From: JAUVAV01 sp965371665
GTDB lineage: Bacteria; Oederibacteriota; JAAXVQ01; JAUVAV01
Length of the DNA stretch: 7,083 nucleotides
Direction of reading: 5' to 3'
Assembly: GCA_965371665.1 (NCBI GenBank)
Contig: CBDUZI010000128.1
Coordinates: 1-7,083, forward strand
In this document: positions 1 through 5,355 of the stretch, piece by piece
Layout: each line of letters opens with the position of its first letter
Numbering within the stretch: the first letter of the stretch is position 1
Made by a program: the position numbers and the translations under genes
Notes under the pieces: model-generated
What the model was told of the DNA's origin: nothing
Database searches by the model: none
The model's input: only the letters and a program-made list of their open reading frames with translations

Positions 1-162
1 CTGTCGGACTTAGGTCATTCTCCCCCTTTTGTAAAGGGGGCAGGGGGGATTTAATCAATGAAACGCCCGCTTTCATATGCAAAATCCCCCTCAATCCCAC
101 TTTTTCAAAGGGGGAAGAGTGCTCAATCTCCGATTTTGTACCTAATTCCGACAAGCTCCTAG
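1..162. repeat. MITE-like inverted-repeat element, left tip missing
   Basis: The two ends are inverted copies. The right end, read on the minus strand from 162, begins ctaggagcttgtcggaatta. The left end begins ctgtcggactta at position 1, and the preceding ctaggagt is supplied by the second copy at 7031. With those bases the element is about 170 bp, and its tips match at about 20 of 23 positions. Inside are further nested pairs: C5T3/A3G5 (22-29 with 33-40), gggggattt/aaatccccc (44-52 with 82-90) and atgaaa/tttcat (58-63 with 71-76). The whole element could therefore fold into one long hairpin. It has no coding capacity and no transposase is nearby, so a non-autonomous mobile repeat is inferred. 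Target-site duplications cannot be judged because the left flank is outside the window. Confidence 0.7.
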
Positions 163-193
163 TATCTGTTGCGGAAAACACATTTCCCTGGGA

Positions 194-311
194 TTGTCAT
201 TTCGAGGCGCAGCCCTGGACGAAGTCATCCAGGACAGGCCGAGAAATCTCCAAAAGCCCTTTCAAATTCAACGTTCTCGTGGAGATTCCTCGCTAACGCT
301 CGGAATGACAA
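194..311. repeat. Long imperfect palindromic intergenic repeat
   Basis: The outer arms ttgtcatttcgag (194-206) and ctcggaatgacaa (299-311) pair with one mismatch. The inner arms gagaaatctcc (241-251) and ggagattcctc (281-291) also pair. The left arm carries an inserted small hairpin, ctgga/tccag around 215-232. Palindromes of the form tgtcattccgag...gaggaatctcc are a familiar class of dispersed intergenic repeat in many uncultured bacteria; that is from general knowledge, not a search. It lies downstream of the Kelch gene and could act as a transcript-end hairpin, but no U-tract follows it. Nothing else is visible between 163 and 359. Confidence 0.65.
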
Positions 312-359
312 ACACAGAAAGTCCGCTAAAAAATACCTTTCCGCACAACTATCTAATAT

Positions 360-3300
360 CTAATGTTTAAATACCACCACTTTCCTGATTTTATGAGTAT
401 CTCCGGAGTTATATTGTATAACATACACGCCATTAGCCACCAACTCTCCATTGGAATTAGTGCCATCCCAAATCCAGGTACCGGTAGCCGGCAGAGGCGC
501 TCCCAACGGAATATCAATATCCTGACGTTGTATTAATTCGCCTTCCAGGTTGTATATCCTGATAATAACATTGGAAACCAGATGATCGCGGGTTTTATAA
601 GTTATGAGCAGTTCTCCCACTTGGGGATCAAAGCGGTTATGATTTATCAGAAAAGCATCCTTATCCACAGGTTTGGAAGCCGCATATTCGGCATAGATGC
701 GGTTAATAAAAGGCGTTCGGGAAAGAAGGGGGGAATTGGTTATAGTCTCAAAATGAACTTTATAATGAATATAACGGGCAAAGCGCTGTATGATAAAAGG
801 ACCCAATGCTTGTTCCGGTTCCCAATCTGACCATAACCCCTTTTCCAGAGCATAACGGGCTTTTATCCGGCTCGTCTCGCTATTGGGATTACCGTCCCAG
901 TTCAAGGACTCCACCAGTTGATCAGAGCCCAGGTCGATATAGCGTTCAAAATTACCGGTCCAGGCGTAAACCACATCCCGTAAATGAAACATATCTATAA
1001 TGCTGGTCATATAGGCGCTGGAAGTATGAGGATCCAGGGGATTATATCTGCCGCCCAAGAGGTATAAAAATCCATTATTAGCCACAACGGAATGGCCGGC
1101 CACGGGATACTCCAGCGTCGTATTGGATTGGAGCCAGCATCCGGGATTAGGCACAGCGGGAATCAATCCGCTAACCGGATCGGGTATACAATAATATACA
1201 CTATTTTGCAGAACACCGGCGGCGTTCTCGCCGCCGATGACATAGAAATATCCGGCGGAAAAAACCGCATCATGTTCGGCTAAGGCTATGGGCAGGGGAG
1301 CAGTTGTAATCTCCTGCCAGGGATCCAGGCTGGCATCCGAATTTGTCGGCGCAAAATAAACACTATTCTGGGGGACACCGGCGGCATTACGCCCGCCGAA
1401 AATATACACCCGGTTATTTGCCACGCAGGCCGCATGATCATAAAGCGAACCCAGTGAAGGCGCCAGGCCTGTGGGTTGCAGGGGCGTAGTGATTTTCCAG
1501 CCTCCGGGGCCGCCGAGTTCATTAATCGATCCTCCGGGATTCGGCCGGCAGTACCAGACTTTGTCCTGAAAATCCAGGATGCTGCTATCCGGAAAATCAG
1601 CAGGGGCCCCATCACTAACATTCACGCGTGATATTCCGCCTATTACGTATAGATTGGCATTGTGGGAAACCACCCGGAAGCGGATAAGGGGCTGGTAAAT
1701 TTCCAAAACGCTGGGAGGCGGATTTGCCGTGAGTTGCTGACCCCACGCATCAAGAATCACTACGGCAGCTGTTTCCTCGAAATCTCCTGCTCCACCACCG
1801 TCCCCTCCGCCGGCTTCGGTCTCATAGAAAACCACGGTTTTGGCCGGCTGAGAAAAAGCCGCCAGGGAATTGGCTGTCGCAGCCAGAGTCGGATCCCAAT
1901 CCTTATAAGCCACGATTGACAGCGCCGCAGCATCATTAGTCCAAACCTTGGCATTAAGCGTATTAGCGCCGCCAACCACATAAATTAAACCGTCCCCCAG
2001 CGTGGAGGCATGCAAAACAGAACTCATGGGTATAGCCCCACCGCTTTCCGGAGCGGCCCAGTTCTTAAGCAGGCCGCTGGAATCAATCTCGGAATTGTAA
2101 ACCGTCTGGTAAGAATCCGGGGGCGTCCCCGGGACACCTACGCCGCCGGGATAGGCATTAACATTCGGTCCGCCGCCGATCACAAATACGGTGGGCGAAG
2201 CGGAAGATGAACCTGTGTCATCCCCGGGCAAAGGTGTGCGCAGTACTGCGCTATGGCCGGTCCAGGTATCGTATTTATGGCCGCCGGCGACCGAGAGAAA
2301 AAGCGTGGTAGCCGGAACCCATCTTGCTATGGTGGCATCGCTGCTTACCAGGGTCGCTGTGTAAACTTGTTTCTGAACACTGATATTATTTAAACCGCCA
2401 ATAACGAATAAATGCCCATTAAAAGCCGAAAGATTATGATTATAAACCGCGGCCGGCAGATCTGTGGAGCGGGTCCAGGTATCCCGCTGCCCGGACGCCG
2501 GAATCAGCCCCGTACCTTGATCGATTCTGGCATAATAAACCCGGTCTTTGGCCGTGCCCGAATCTATCCCTCCGCATATCCATATCTTGCCGCCGGATAC
2601 TGCGGCCCCTGCCCCGTAAGATGTTTCCGGAAGAGATGTTGCCGAACTCCAGGAAGCTATATCTCCGGTATTGACATCAATATTCCCGATATAAACCGCG
2701 GATGTAGCGTCCTGTTCCTCGCCGGTAGTTGATCCTCCCAGCACGTAAATCCGGTCGTTGGAGATAATGGCGTTATGTCCGGAAAGTCCGGCCGGCAAGG
2801 GGGCGCTGCTTTGAGTCCATCCGATAATATTACCATCCGGCTGGACCGGAGCGTAATAAACACTATCTTGAGGAACATTGGACGCATCCTGGCCGCCGGT
2901 AACGTAAATCCGCCCTTCATGTTTTACGACGGATGGTCTAAAAAGCGCTTCCGGCAGGGAGGCTACTGCGGTCCAGGTATTACTCTGGTAATACGCTTTG
3001 ATAGAACCGTCATGTCCGATGATTTTAGCCCAATAAACCGCATCCAAGGGCCGGTTGCCGGTGCTGCGGCCGCCAATAATATATATCCGCCCATTCACTA
3101 CTACAGAACCGTGTCCATAAGTAGGCCGCGGCAGGTTTGCTCCCTTATCCGTACTCTTTATTTCTTCCCACTCAGTAATAGAACCATCATCCAATATGGT
3201 CCCATAATATATTTTATTTAATGCCGTGTAAAGTACCTCACCGGAGGAAAATCTTTCGGCACTGCCAAATCCGCCGGTAATATATATTTTTCCATTGTAA

Positions 3301-3599
3301 ACAGCGGCGCCGGTTAAATAAAGCGCGGCTTCCGAAGGAGACGCGGACGTGGTCCAGTTACCCATCAAGGCATAAGGCGCCAATTGGATGTTCCCATCCA
3401 GGTTTTGCCCGATAGACACATTGTCTTCAGTACCGGCATAAAAATCAGTGGTTAAATTATCCATAAACTGTTTGGCGTATATCCCAGCCGGAAGCATAAG
3501 GATTCCCGCAGCCAAAGCAAATATTTGCAGCTTGGCGTTTAATCCCGAGAGAGAAATCAAATGTTGGCTTCGCTTTAAACCCGGTTTTTTCTGTTTCAT
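360..3599 (-). CDS. Secreted Kelch-repeat protein with C-terminal FlgD/Ig-like domain
   Basis: The protein has 1079 residues. The N-terminus is basic (MKQKKPGLKR) with a hydrophobic core at about residues 24-39 and a plausible signal-peptidase cut after IYA (residue 42), so it is exported. Twelve Kelch-type motifs of the form hydrophobic-Y/F-V/I-x-G-G place Gly-Gly near residues 109, 176, 235, 288, 343, 401, 475, 543, 654, 735, 789 and 849. This suggests two or so beta-propellers. Residues about 880-975 look like a beta-sandwich. From about 985 to the end is a FlgD-type Ig-like domain (RIYNLEGEL, then WDGTNSNGELVANGVYVIQY), often found at the C-terminus of surface proteins. Start: ATG at 3599 has GGAGGG 10 nt upstream; an adjacent in-frame TTG at 3602 has it 7 nt upstream and is a real alternative. 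It lies 37 bp after the small membrane gene, probably in the same operon. No enzyme active site is recognised; binding or adhesion at the cell surface is inferred. Confidence 0.9.
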   Translation of the reverse strand: MKQKKPGLKRSQHLISLSGLNAKLQIFALAAGILMLPAGIYAKQFMDNLTTDFYAGTEDNVSIGQNLDGNIQLAPYALMGNWTTSASPSEAALYLTGAAVYNGKIYITGGFGSAERFSSGEVLYTALNKIYYGTILDDGSITEWEEIKSTDKGANLPRPTYGHGSVVVNGRIYIIGGRSTGNRPLDAVYWAKIIGHDGSIKAYYQSNTWTAVASLPEALFRPSVVKHEGRIYVTGGQDASNVPQDSVYYAPVQPDGNIIGWTQSSAPLPAGLSGHNAIISNDRIYVLGGSTTGEEQDATSAVYIGNIDVNTGDIASWSSATSLPETSYGAGAAVSGGKIWICGGIDSGTAKDRVYYARIDQGTGLIPASGQRDTWTRSTDLPAAVYNHNLSAFNGHLFVIGGLNNISVQKQVYTATLVSSDATIARWVPATTLFLSVAGGHKYDTWTGHSAVLRTPLPGDDTGSSSASPTVFVIGGGPNVNAYPGGVGVPGTPPDSYQTVYNSEIDSSGLLKNWAAPESGGAIPMSSVLHASTLGDGLIYVVGGANTLNAKVWTNDAAALSIVAYKDWDPTLAATANSLAAFSQPAKTVVFYETEAGGGDGGGAGDFEETAAVVILDAWGQQLTANPPPSVLEIYQPLIRFRVVSHNANLYVIGGISRVNVSDGAPADFPDSSILDFQDKVWYCRPNPGGSINELGGPGGWKITTPLQPTGLAPSLGSLYDHAACVANNRVYIFGGRNAAGVPQNSVYFAPTNSDASLDPWQEITTAPLPIALAEHDAVFSAGYFYVIGGENAAGVLQNSVYYCIPDPVSGLIPAVPNPGCWLQSNTTLEYPVAGHSVVANNGFLYLLGGRYNPLDPHTSSAYMTSIIDMFHLRDVVYAWTGNFERYIDLGSDQLVESLNWDGNPNSETSRIKARYALEKGLWSDWEPEQALGPFIIQRFARYIHYKVHFETITNSPLLSRTPFINRIYAEYAASKPVDKDAFLINHNRFDPQVGELLITYKTRDHLVSNVIIRIYNLEGELIQRQDIDIPLGAPLPATGTWIWDGTNSNGELVANGVYVIQYNSGDTHKIRKVVVFKH

Positions 3600-3636
3600 C
3601 AAAAAATTGCCCTCCTGCCGGCAGAATTCAGAAACC

Positions 3637-3915
3637 TCAACGAATTTCGCGTTTAGGCGCCTGGATTATTTCCATTACTTTTTTTTGCTGTTCATCCAGA
3701 TCAAACAATAAGCGAATCACTTCGGAAAAAAGATAAAGAATAAAAAAATAAAATCCACTCATTAATAAAACTCCCAAACTGGCCAGTTTTCCTGACCCGG
3801 GAGTTTTCCCGAAAAGAATGATTAAAGCTCCAATAATTCCAAGCCCGACGCAAAACCAGGATAAAACCTTCATAATATCTATGGAAATTCTTAGAAAAGC
3901 ATATCTTTCCGTCAT
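3637..3915 (-). CDS. Small two-helix membrane protein
   Basis: This 92-residue protein has a short charged N-terminus (MTERYAFLRI), a first membrane helix at about residues 15-36 (IMKVLSWFCVGLGIIGALII), a Gly/Pro/Lys turn (GKTPGSGK), and a second helix at about 44-67. It ends in a charged tail, DLDEQQKKVMEIIQAPKREIR. The layout resembles the small bacterial membrane proteins that begin R-Y-x-x-L-R and contain K-V/I-L-A/S-W followed by two helices and an E/D-x-x-x-L-x-D-x-E-E/Q end (DUF4282-like). That resemblance is from memory and not verified. ATG at 3915 has a G-rich stretch (GGGGGG) 6 nt upstream; an in-frame TTG sits directly before it at 3918. It is first in an operon with the Kelch gene, 37 bp apart, and may help anchor or export that protein, but this is a guess from position. 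Confidence 0.82.
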   Translation of the reverse strand: MTERYAFLRISIDIMKVLSWFCVGLGIIGALIILFGKTPGSGKLASLGVLLMSGFYFFILYLFSEVIRLLFDLDEQQKKVMEIIQAPKREIR

Positions 3916-4010
3916 CAAATTCCCCCCGCTTAAATAATCACTTTCTGTTGCAAAAAGACAGTTATCGTTTACAGATACTAACCAGGAGTTCGAAAAATTA
4001 ACTTACTACA

Positions 4011-4039
4011 AATATAACACCATAAATATATTTAGTCAA
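4011..4039 (-). promoter_or_regulatory. Sigma70-type promoter for the membrane protein/Kelch operon
   Basis: On the minus strand TTGACT (4039-4034, five of six to TTGACA) is separated by exactly 17 bp from TATATT (4016-4011, five of six to TATAAT). The start would be near 4004, giving a 5' untranslated region of about 90 nt before the ATG at 3915. The box is inferred by eye against the sigma70 consensus; the organism's housekeeping promoter preferences are not known. Confidence 0.5.
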
Positions 4040-4059
4040 GTTTACCAGTCAAGTTTACC
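4034..4059. repeat. Perfect tandem 13-bp repeat over the -35 region
   Basis: AGTCAAGTTTACC occurs twice without a gap (4034-4046 and 4047-4059). Read on the minus strand this is GGTAAACTTGACT twice, and each copy ends in a TTGACT -35-like hexamer. Only the downstream copy is at correct spacing from the -10 TATATT. It may be a direct-repeat operator for an activator or repressor, or a simple slippage duplication. Confidence 0.6.
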
Positions 4060-4073
4060 AAATAAATGAATCA

Positions 4074-4093
4074 CCCTGGGGTAAGCCCCAGGG
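4074..4093. repeat. Short perfect hairpin, copy 1 of a compensatory pair
   Basis: CCCTGGGGT, AA, GCCCCAGGG form a 9-bp stem whose loop-closing pair is T-G. The arms extend by one A-T pair at 4073/4094. The matching form at 4165-4184 differs at paired positions. A run of T is absent on either side, so a terminator is not supported. Confidence 0.6.
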
Positions 4094-4118
4094 TATCTAA
4101 CCTGATTTATTATTTGTA

Positions 4119-4153
4119 AAATCCCCCTAGCCCCCTTTTCCAAAGGGGGAACT
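4119..4153. repeat. Solo C5T3/A3G5 repeat related to the flanking elements
   Basis: A perfect 8-bp stem CCCCCTTT (4131-4138) and AAAGGGGG (4142-4149) has a 3-nt loop and is preceded by AAATCCCCC. Read inverted, this closely matches the inner part of the left arm of the element at 1-162 (about positions 18-52). It lacks the ctaggag terminal sequence, so it is a fragment or a shorter relative. Confidence 0.6.
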
Positions 4154-4164
4154 CAATAAGGTAA

Positions 4165-4184
4165 CCCTGTAGCAAGCTACAGGG
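4165..4184. repeat. Short perfect hairpin, copy 2 of a compensatory pair
   Basis: CCCTGTAGC, AA, GCTACAGGG form a perfect 9-bp stem with an AA loop. Compared with 4074-4093 the outer CCCTG/CAGGG and the AA loop are kept, while the inner pairs change together (GGG/CCC to TAG/CTA, and T-G to C-G). Confidence 0.6.
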
Positions 4185-4236
4185 AATAATCTAGTTAAAA
4201 CTTTTTTTTGCACAACTTTTTGATCCAAATTACGAC

Positions 4237-4259
4237 TTTAGCAAACTGGCCATGCTAAA
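4237..4259. other. Weak stem-loop downstream of the regulator operon
   Basis: TTTAGCA (4237-4243) pairs with TGCTAAA (4253-4259) around a 9-nt loop that contains the palindrome TGGCCA. On the minus strand it lies about 33 nt past the restored stop of the broken membrane gene, so it could be a transcript-end structure. The stem is AT-rich and no U-run follows directly. Confidence 0.25.
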
Positions 4260-4291
4260 AATCAAAACACTCATTGAACAAAAAAATAGTA

Positions 4292-4474
4292 TCAAACGCA
4301 TAAAAAAATCATCCCCCAGAAAACACTATTGAGAATCAAGACCAAAGCCATCCCGATTAAAACCGTAGTAATCAGAGTCCCGGATGAAAATAATCCTCTG
4401 AAAAAGTAAGGCAGGGATACAAGCTGTGAAGCATCACTAATCCTGGCCAGGATAAGTTCGGGTGACCGGCCGGT
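4292..4474 (-). pseudogene. C-terminal part of the frameshifted membrane protein
   Basis: In the frame shifted by one base from the preceding gene, sixty codons follow the T run and end at TGA (4294-4292). The translation starts TGRSPELILARISDASQLVS and continues into a clean hydrophobic helix (GTLITTVLIGMALVLILNSV then FWGMIFLCV). It has no start codon or ribosome binding site of its own. Joined to the first 71 residues of the upstream frame it gives a 131-residue, three-helix protein. Removing one T, or adding two, at 4475-4481 restores the frame. The -1 frame is also open for a while but gives a less membrane-like, Pro/His-rich sequence. Either a true pseudogene or a sequencing/assembly indel is possible. 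Confidence 0.6.
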
Positions 4475-4688
4475 AAAAAAAGCCCATCCCGCGGCCGAGG
4501 AGATATCCGGCCATGCTACCGAAAGATGGACATATTATAAACTCGCCATTCAGATTTGGGAAAGGAAAACTATGGGGAGCGGAACGCAGACCTAGGTAGA
4601 CTACGCTGGCCGCTCCTAAAAACAAACCACCCAGCGCAAAAAAAAAGTAATAATTTTGGAACATCAAGGTGGCAGGCACTAATCGCAC
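4437..4688 (-). CDS. Small membrane protein, probably truncated by a frameshift
   Basis: As it stands this is an 83-residue protein. One strong membrane helix spans about residues 12-34 (NYYFFFALGGLFLGAASVVY), followed by a Pro-rich loop and a Gly-rich second segment (SFGSMAGYLLGRGMGFF, residues 55-71). The last 12 residues (YRPVTRTYPGQD) follow a run of seven T and look out of frame; the natural continuation lies in the other frame to 4292. The GTG start at 4688 overlaps the end of the winged-helix gene by 10 bp and has no Shine-Dalgarno, so translation is probably coupled. ATG at 4664 (residue 9) is an equally sensible start, 14 nt after the upstream stop. No family is recognised. Pairing with a regulator suggests a membrane partner or target of that regulator. 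Confidence 0.6.
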   Translation of the reverse strand: MRLVPATLMFQNYYFFFALGGLFLGAASVVYLGLRSAPHSFPFPNLNGEFIICPSFGSMAGYLLGRGMGFFYRPVTRTYPGQD

Positions 4689-5077
4689 TCATTAATGGGA
4701 ATACCGTCTTTTAGCATTTTATAGATAACGCGAAGGCGTCCTTGGCGTGTTTGGCAAAGATTAACGAAATCATTTACTAACTTTTTCATGTTTTTTTCTT
4801 TGAGATCGGCATCGGATAAATCAAAGCTGAAAACAGTATTCCCATCCTGTTTCTGCTGTTTAATTAGTCCGCCTTCACTTAATTCCCGGATATTCGGCCT
4901 CAGTTGTTTAAGCGTACGACTGAAAATTTTTGACAGCTCGTTCAGTGTAAAACCGGTCTCAGGATTCGCATGAAAAAATCGTATTATTTCCCATTTAATA
5001 AAAGAATTCACATGTCTTTGGAGGAATTCTTCAATCTCTTCATCAAATTTCATCAAATCATTTAATATATTGTTCAT
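4679..5077 (-). CDS. Winged helix-turn-helix transcriptional regulator
   Basis: The protein has 132 residues. An acidic N-terminal helix (FDEEIEEFLQRH) precedes the DNA-binding fold: helix 1 at about 24-38 (SFIKWEIIRFFHAN), helix 2 at about 44-52 (TLNELSKIF), recognition helix at about 54-68 (RTLKQLRPNIRELSEGG), and a beta wing at about 71-87 (LIKQQKQDGNTVFSFDL). A C-terminal helical stretch at 90-125 probably dimerises. It looks like a small ArsR/MarR-type winged helix, but no metal-binding cysteines are placed as in ArsR; the exact subfamily is not assigned. ATG at 5077 is the first start after an in-frame stop, with AAGG 8 nt upstream. A stronger AGGAGG lies too far away, about 20 nt. It is followed by an overlapping membrane-protein gene and is divergent from the histidine kinase, so it may regulate itself and the kinase. 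Confidence 0.8.
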   Translation of the reverse strand: MNNILNDLMKFDEEIEEFLQRHVNSFIKWEIIRFFHANPETGFTLNELSKIFSRTLKQLRPNIRELSEGGLIKQQKQDGNTVFSFDLSDADLKEKNMKKLVNDFVNLCQTRQGRLRVIYKMLKDGIPINECD

Positions 5078-5103
5078 AACTCCAACCTTGCGAGACCTCC
5101 TGT

Positions 5104-5132
5104 TTGCACTTGCTTATGGACTGTATTATTAT
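5104..5132 (+). promoter_or_regulatory. Candidate promoter for the histidine kinase
   Basis: TTGCAC (5104-5109) is separated by 17 bp from TATTAT (5127-5132, five of six to TATAAT). The -35 is poor (three of six). Transcription would start near 5139 and give a leader of about 217 nt before the ATG at 5356. The -10 overlaps the -10 proposed for the opposite strand. Confidence 0.35.
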
Positions 5133-5153
5133 CCGTCCTTCCCGGAATGTCAA
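5126..5153 (-). promoter_or_regulatory. Candidate promoter for the winged-helix regulator
   Basis: On the minus strand a perfect TTGACA (5153-5148) is followed after 16 bp by TAATAA (5131-5126) in an AT-rich stretch. The sequence before the -35 reads GAATACTTGACA and shares ACTTGAC with the tandem repeat of the Kelch-operon promoter. The small inverted pair GAAT/ATTC at 5145-5158 overlaps the -35 and could be an operator half-site pair, though it is too short to be certain. Confidence 0.45.
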
Positions 5154-5235
5154 GTATTCAAATGGAACTGCCGGCCGCTCCCATTATTCCGCTTGCCAAT
5201 CCAGAAATAATATTCTACATTTACCAGTAGAAAAG

Positions 5236-5355
5236 TGCTTCTCCGCCTTAGCCTTCCCCCACTGGAGAAGCAGCCACCAGGCGCTTGCGCCGGCATGATT
5301 TCCCTTAGTAGGGAACGGTCGCGACCGTTCCCTACTTTAAAATGGAGGCTTCTCC
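5236..5355 (+). promoter_or_regulatory. Structured leader with alternative pairing at the kinase RBS
   Basis: TGCTTCTCC (5236-5244) pairs with GGAGAAGCA (5264-5272) as a 9-bp stem with a 19-nt loop. The same GGAGAAGC (5264-5271) can pair instead with GCTTCTCC (5348-5355), which directly precedes the ATG. In addition GGAG of the ribosome binding site (5344-5347) pairs with CTCC (5352-5355) as a 4-bp hairpin. A GGCGC/GCGCC hairpin (5280-5291) and the palindrome at 5307-5336 lie between. Translation control by competing stems is inferred only. Confidence 0.3.
5307..5336. repeat. Perfect 30-bp palindrome
   Basis: The half AGTAGGGAACGGTCG is followed by its exact reverse complement, without a loop base, 20 bp before the kinase start. 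G/C-rich palindromes flanked by GTAGGG/CCCTAC are a familiar class of dispersed intergenic repeat in environmental bacteria, so this is more likely a repeat copy than a gene-specific operator. As RNA it would form a very stable hairpin. Confidence 0.7.

Larger units (their letters stand above)
3919..4291. other. Gene-free region with promoter and palindromic repeats
   Basis: No convincing reading frame with a start and ribosome binding site is seen on either strand. The stretch holds the promoter of the Kelch operon (4011-4039) with its tandem 13-mer, three compact hairpin repeats between 4074 and 4184, and a weak stem at 4237-4259. The part beside 4292 is AT-rich and follows the end of the broken membrane gene. 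No hairpin directly followed by a U-tract was found, so the end of the regulator operon transcript is unmarked. Confidence 0.6.

Noticed and set aside
1..162. CRISPR array
   Set aside because: The C5T3/A3G5 modules are palindromic arms of one element, not evenly spaced repeats with unique spacers, and no cas gene is present.
169..363. A 64-codon open frame on the plus strand
   Set aside because: It runs through the palindromic repeat at 194-311, is Arg/Ser-rich, and has no ribosome binding site or protein-like pattern.
1286..1621. A 111-codon minus-strand frame inside the Kelch gene, and several plus-strand frames of 61-148 codons
   Set aside because: All lie within the Kelch coding sequence in other frames, which encodes clear Kelch motifs; they are shadows.
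4073..4184. Rho-independent terminators
   Set aside because: The stems are strong, but no U-rich tract follows them on either strand.
5104..5298. A 64-codon plus-strand frame before the kinase
   Set aside because: It begins at the proposed -35, overlaps the hairpins and has no ribosome binding site or recognisable composition.
5307..5336. Operator of the winged-helix regulator
   Set aside because: It is longer than a usual operator, perfectly palindromic to the centre, and resembles a dispersed repeat; it also lies far from the proposed promoter.
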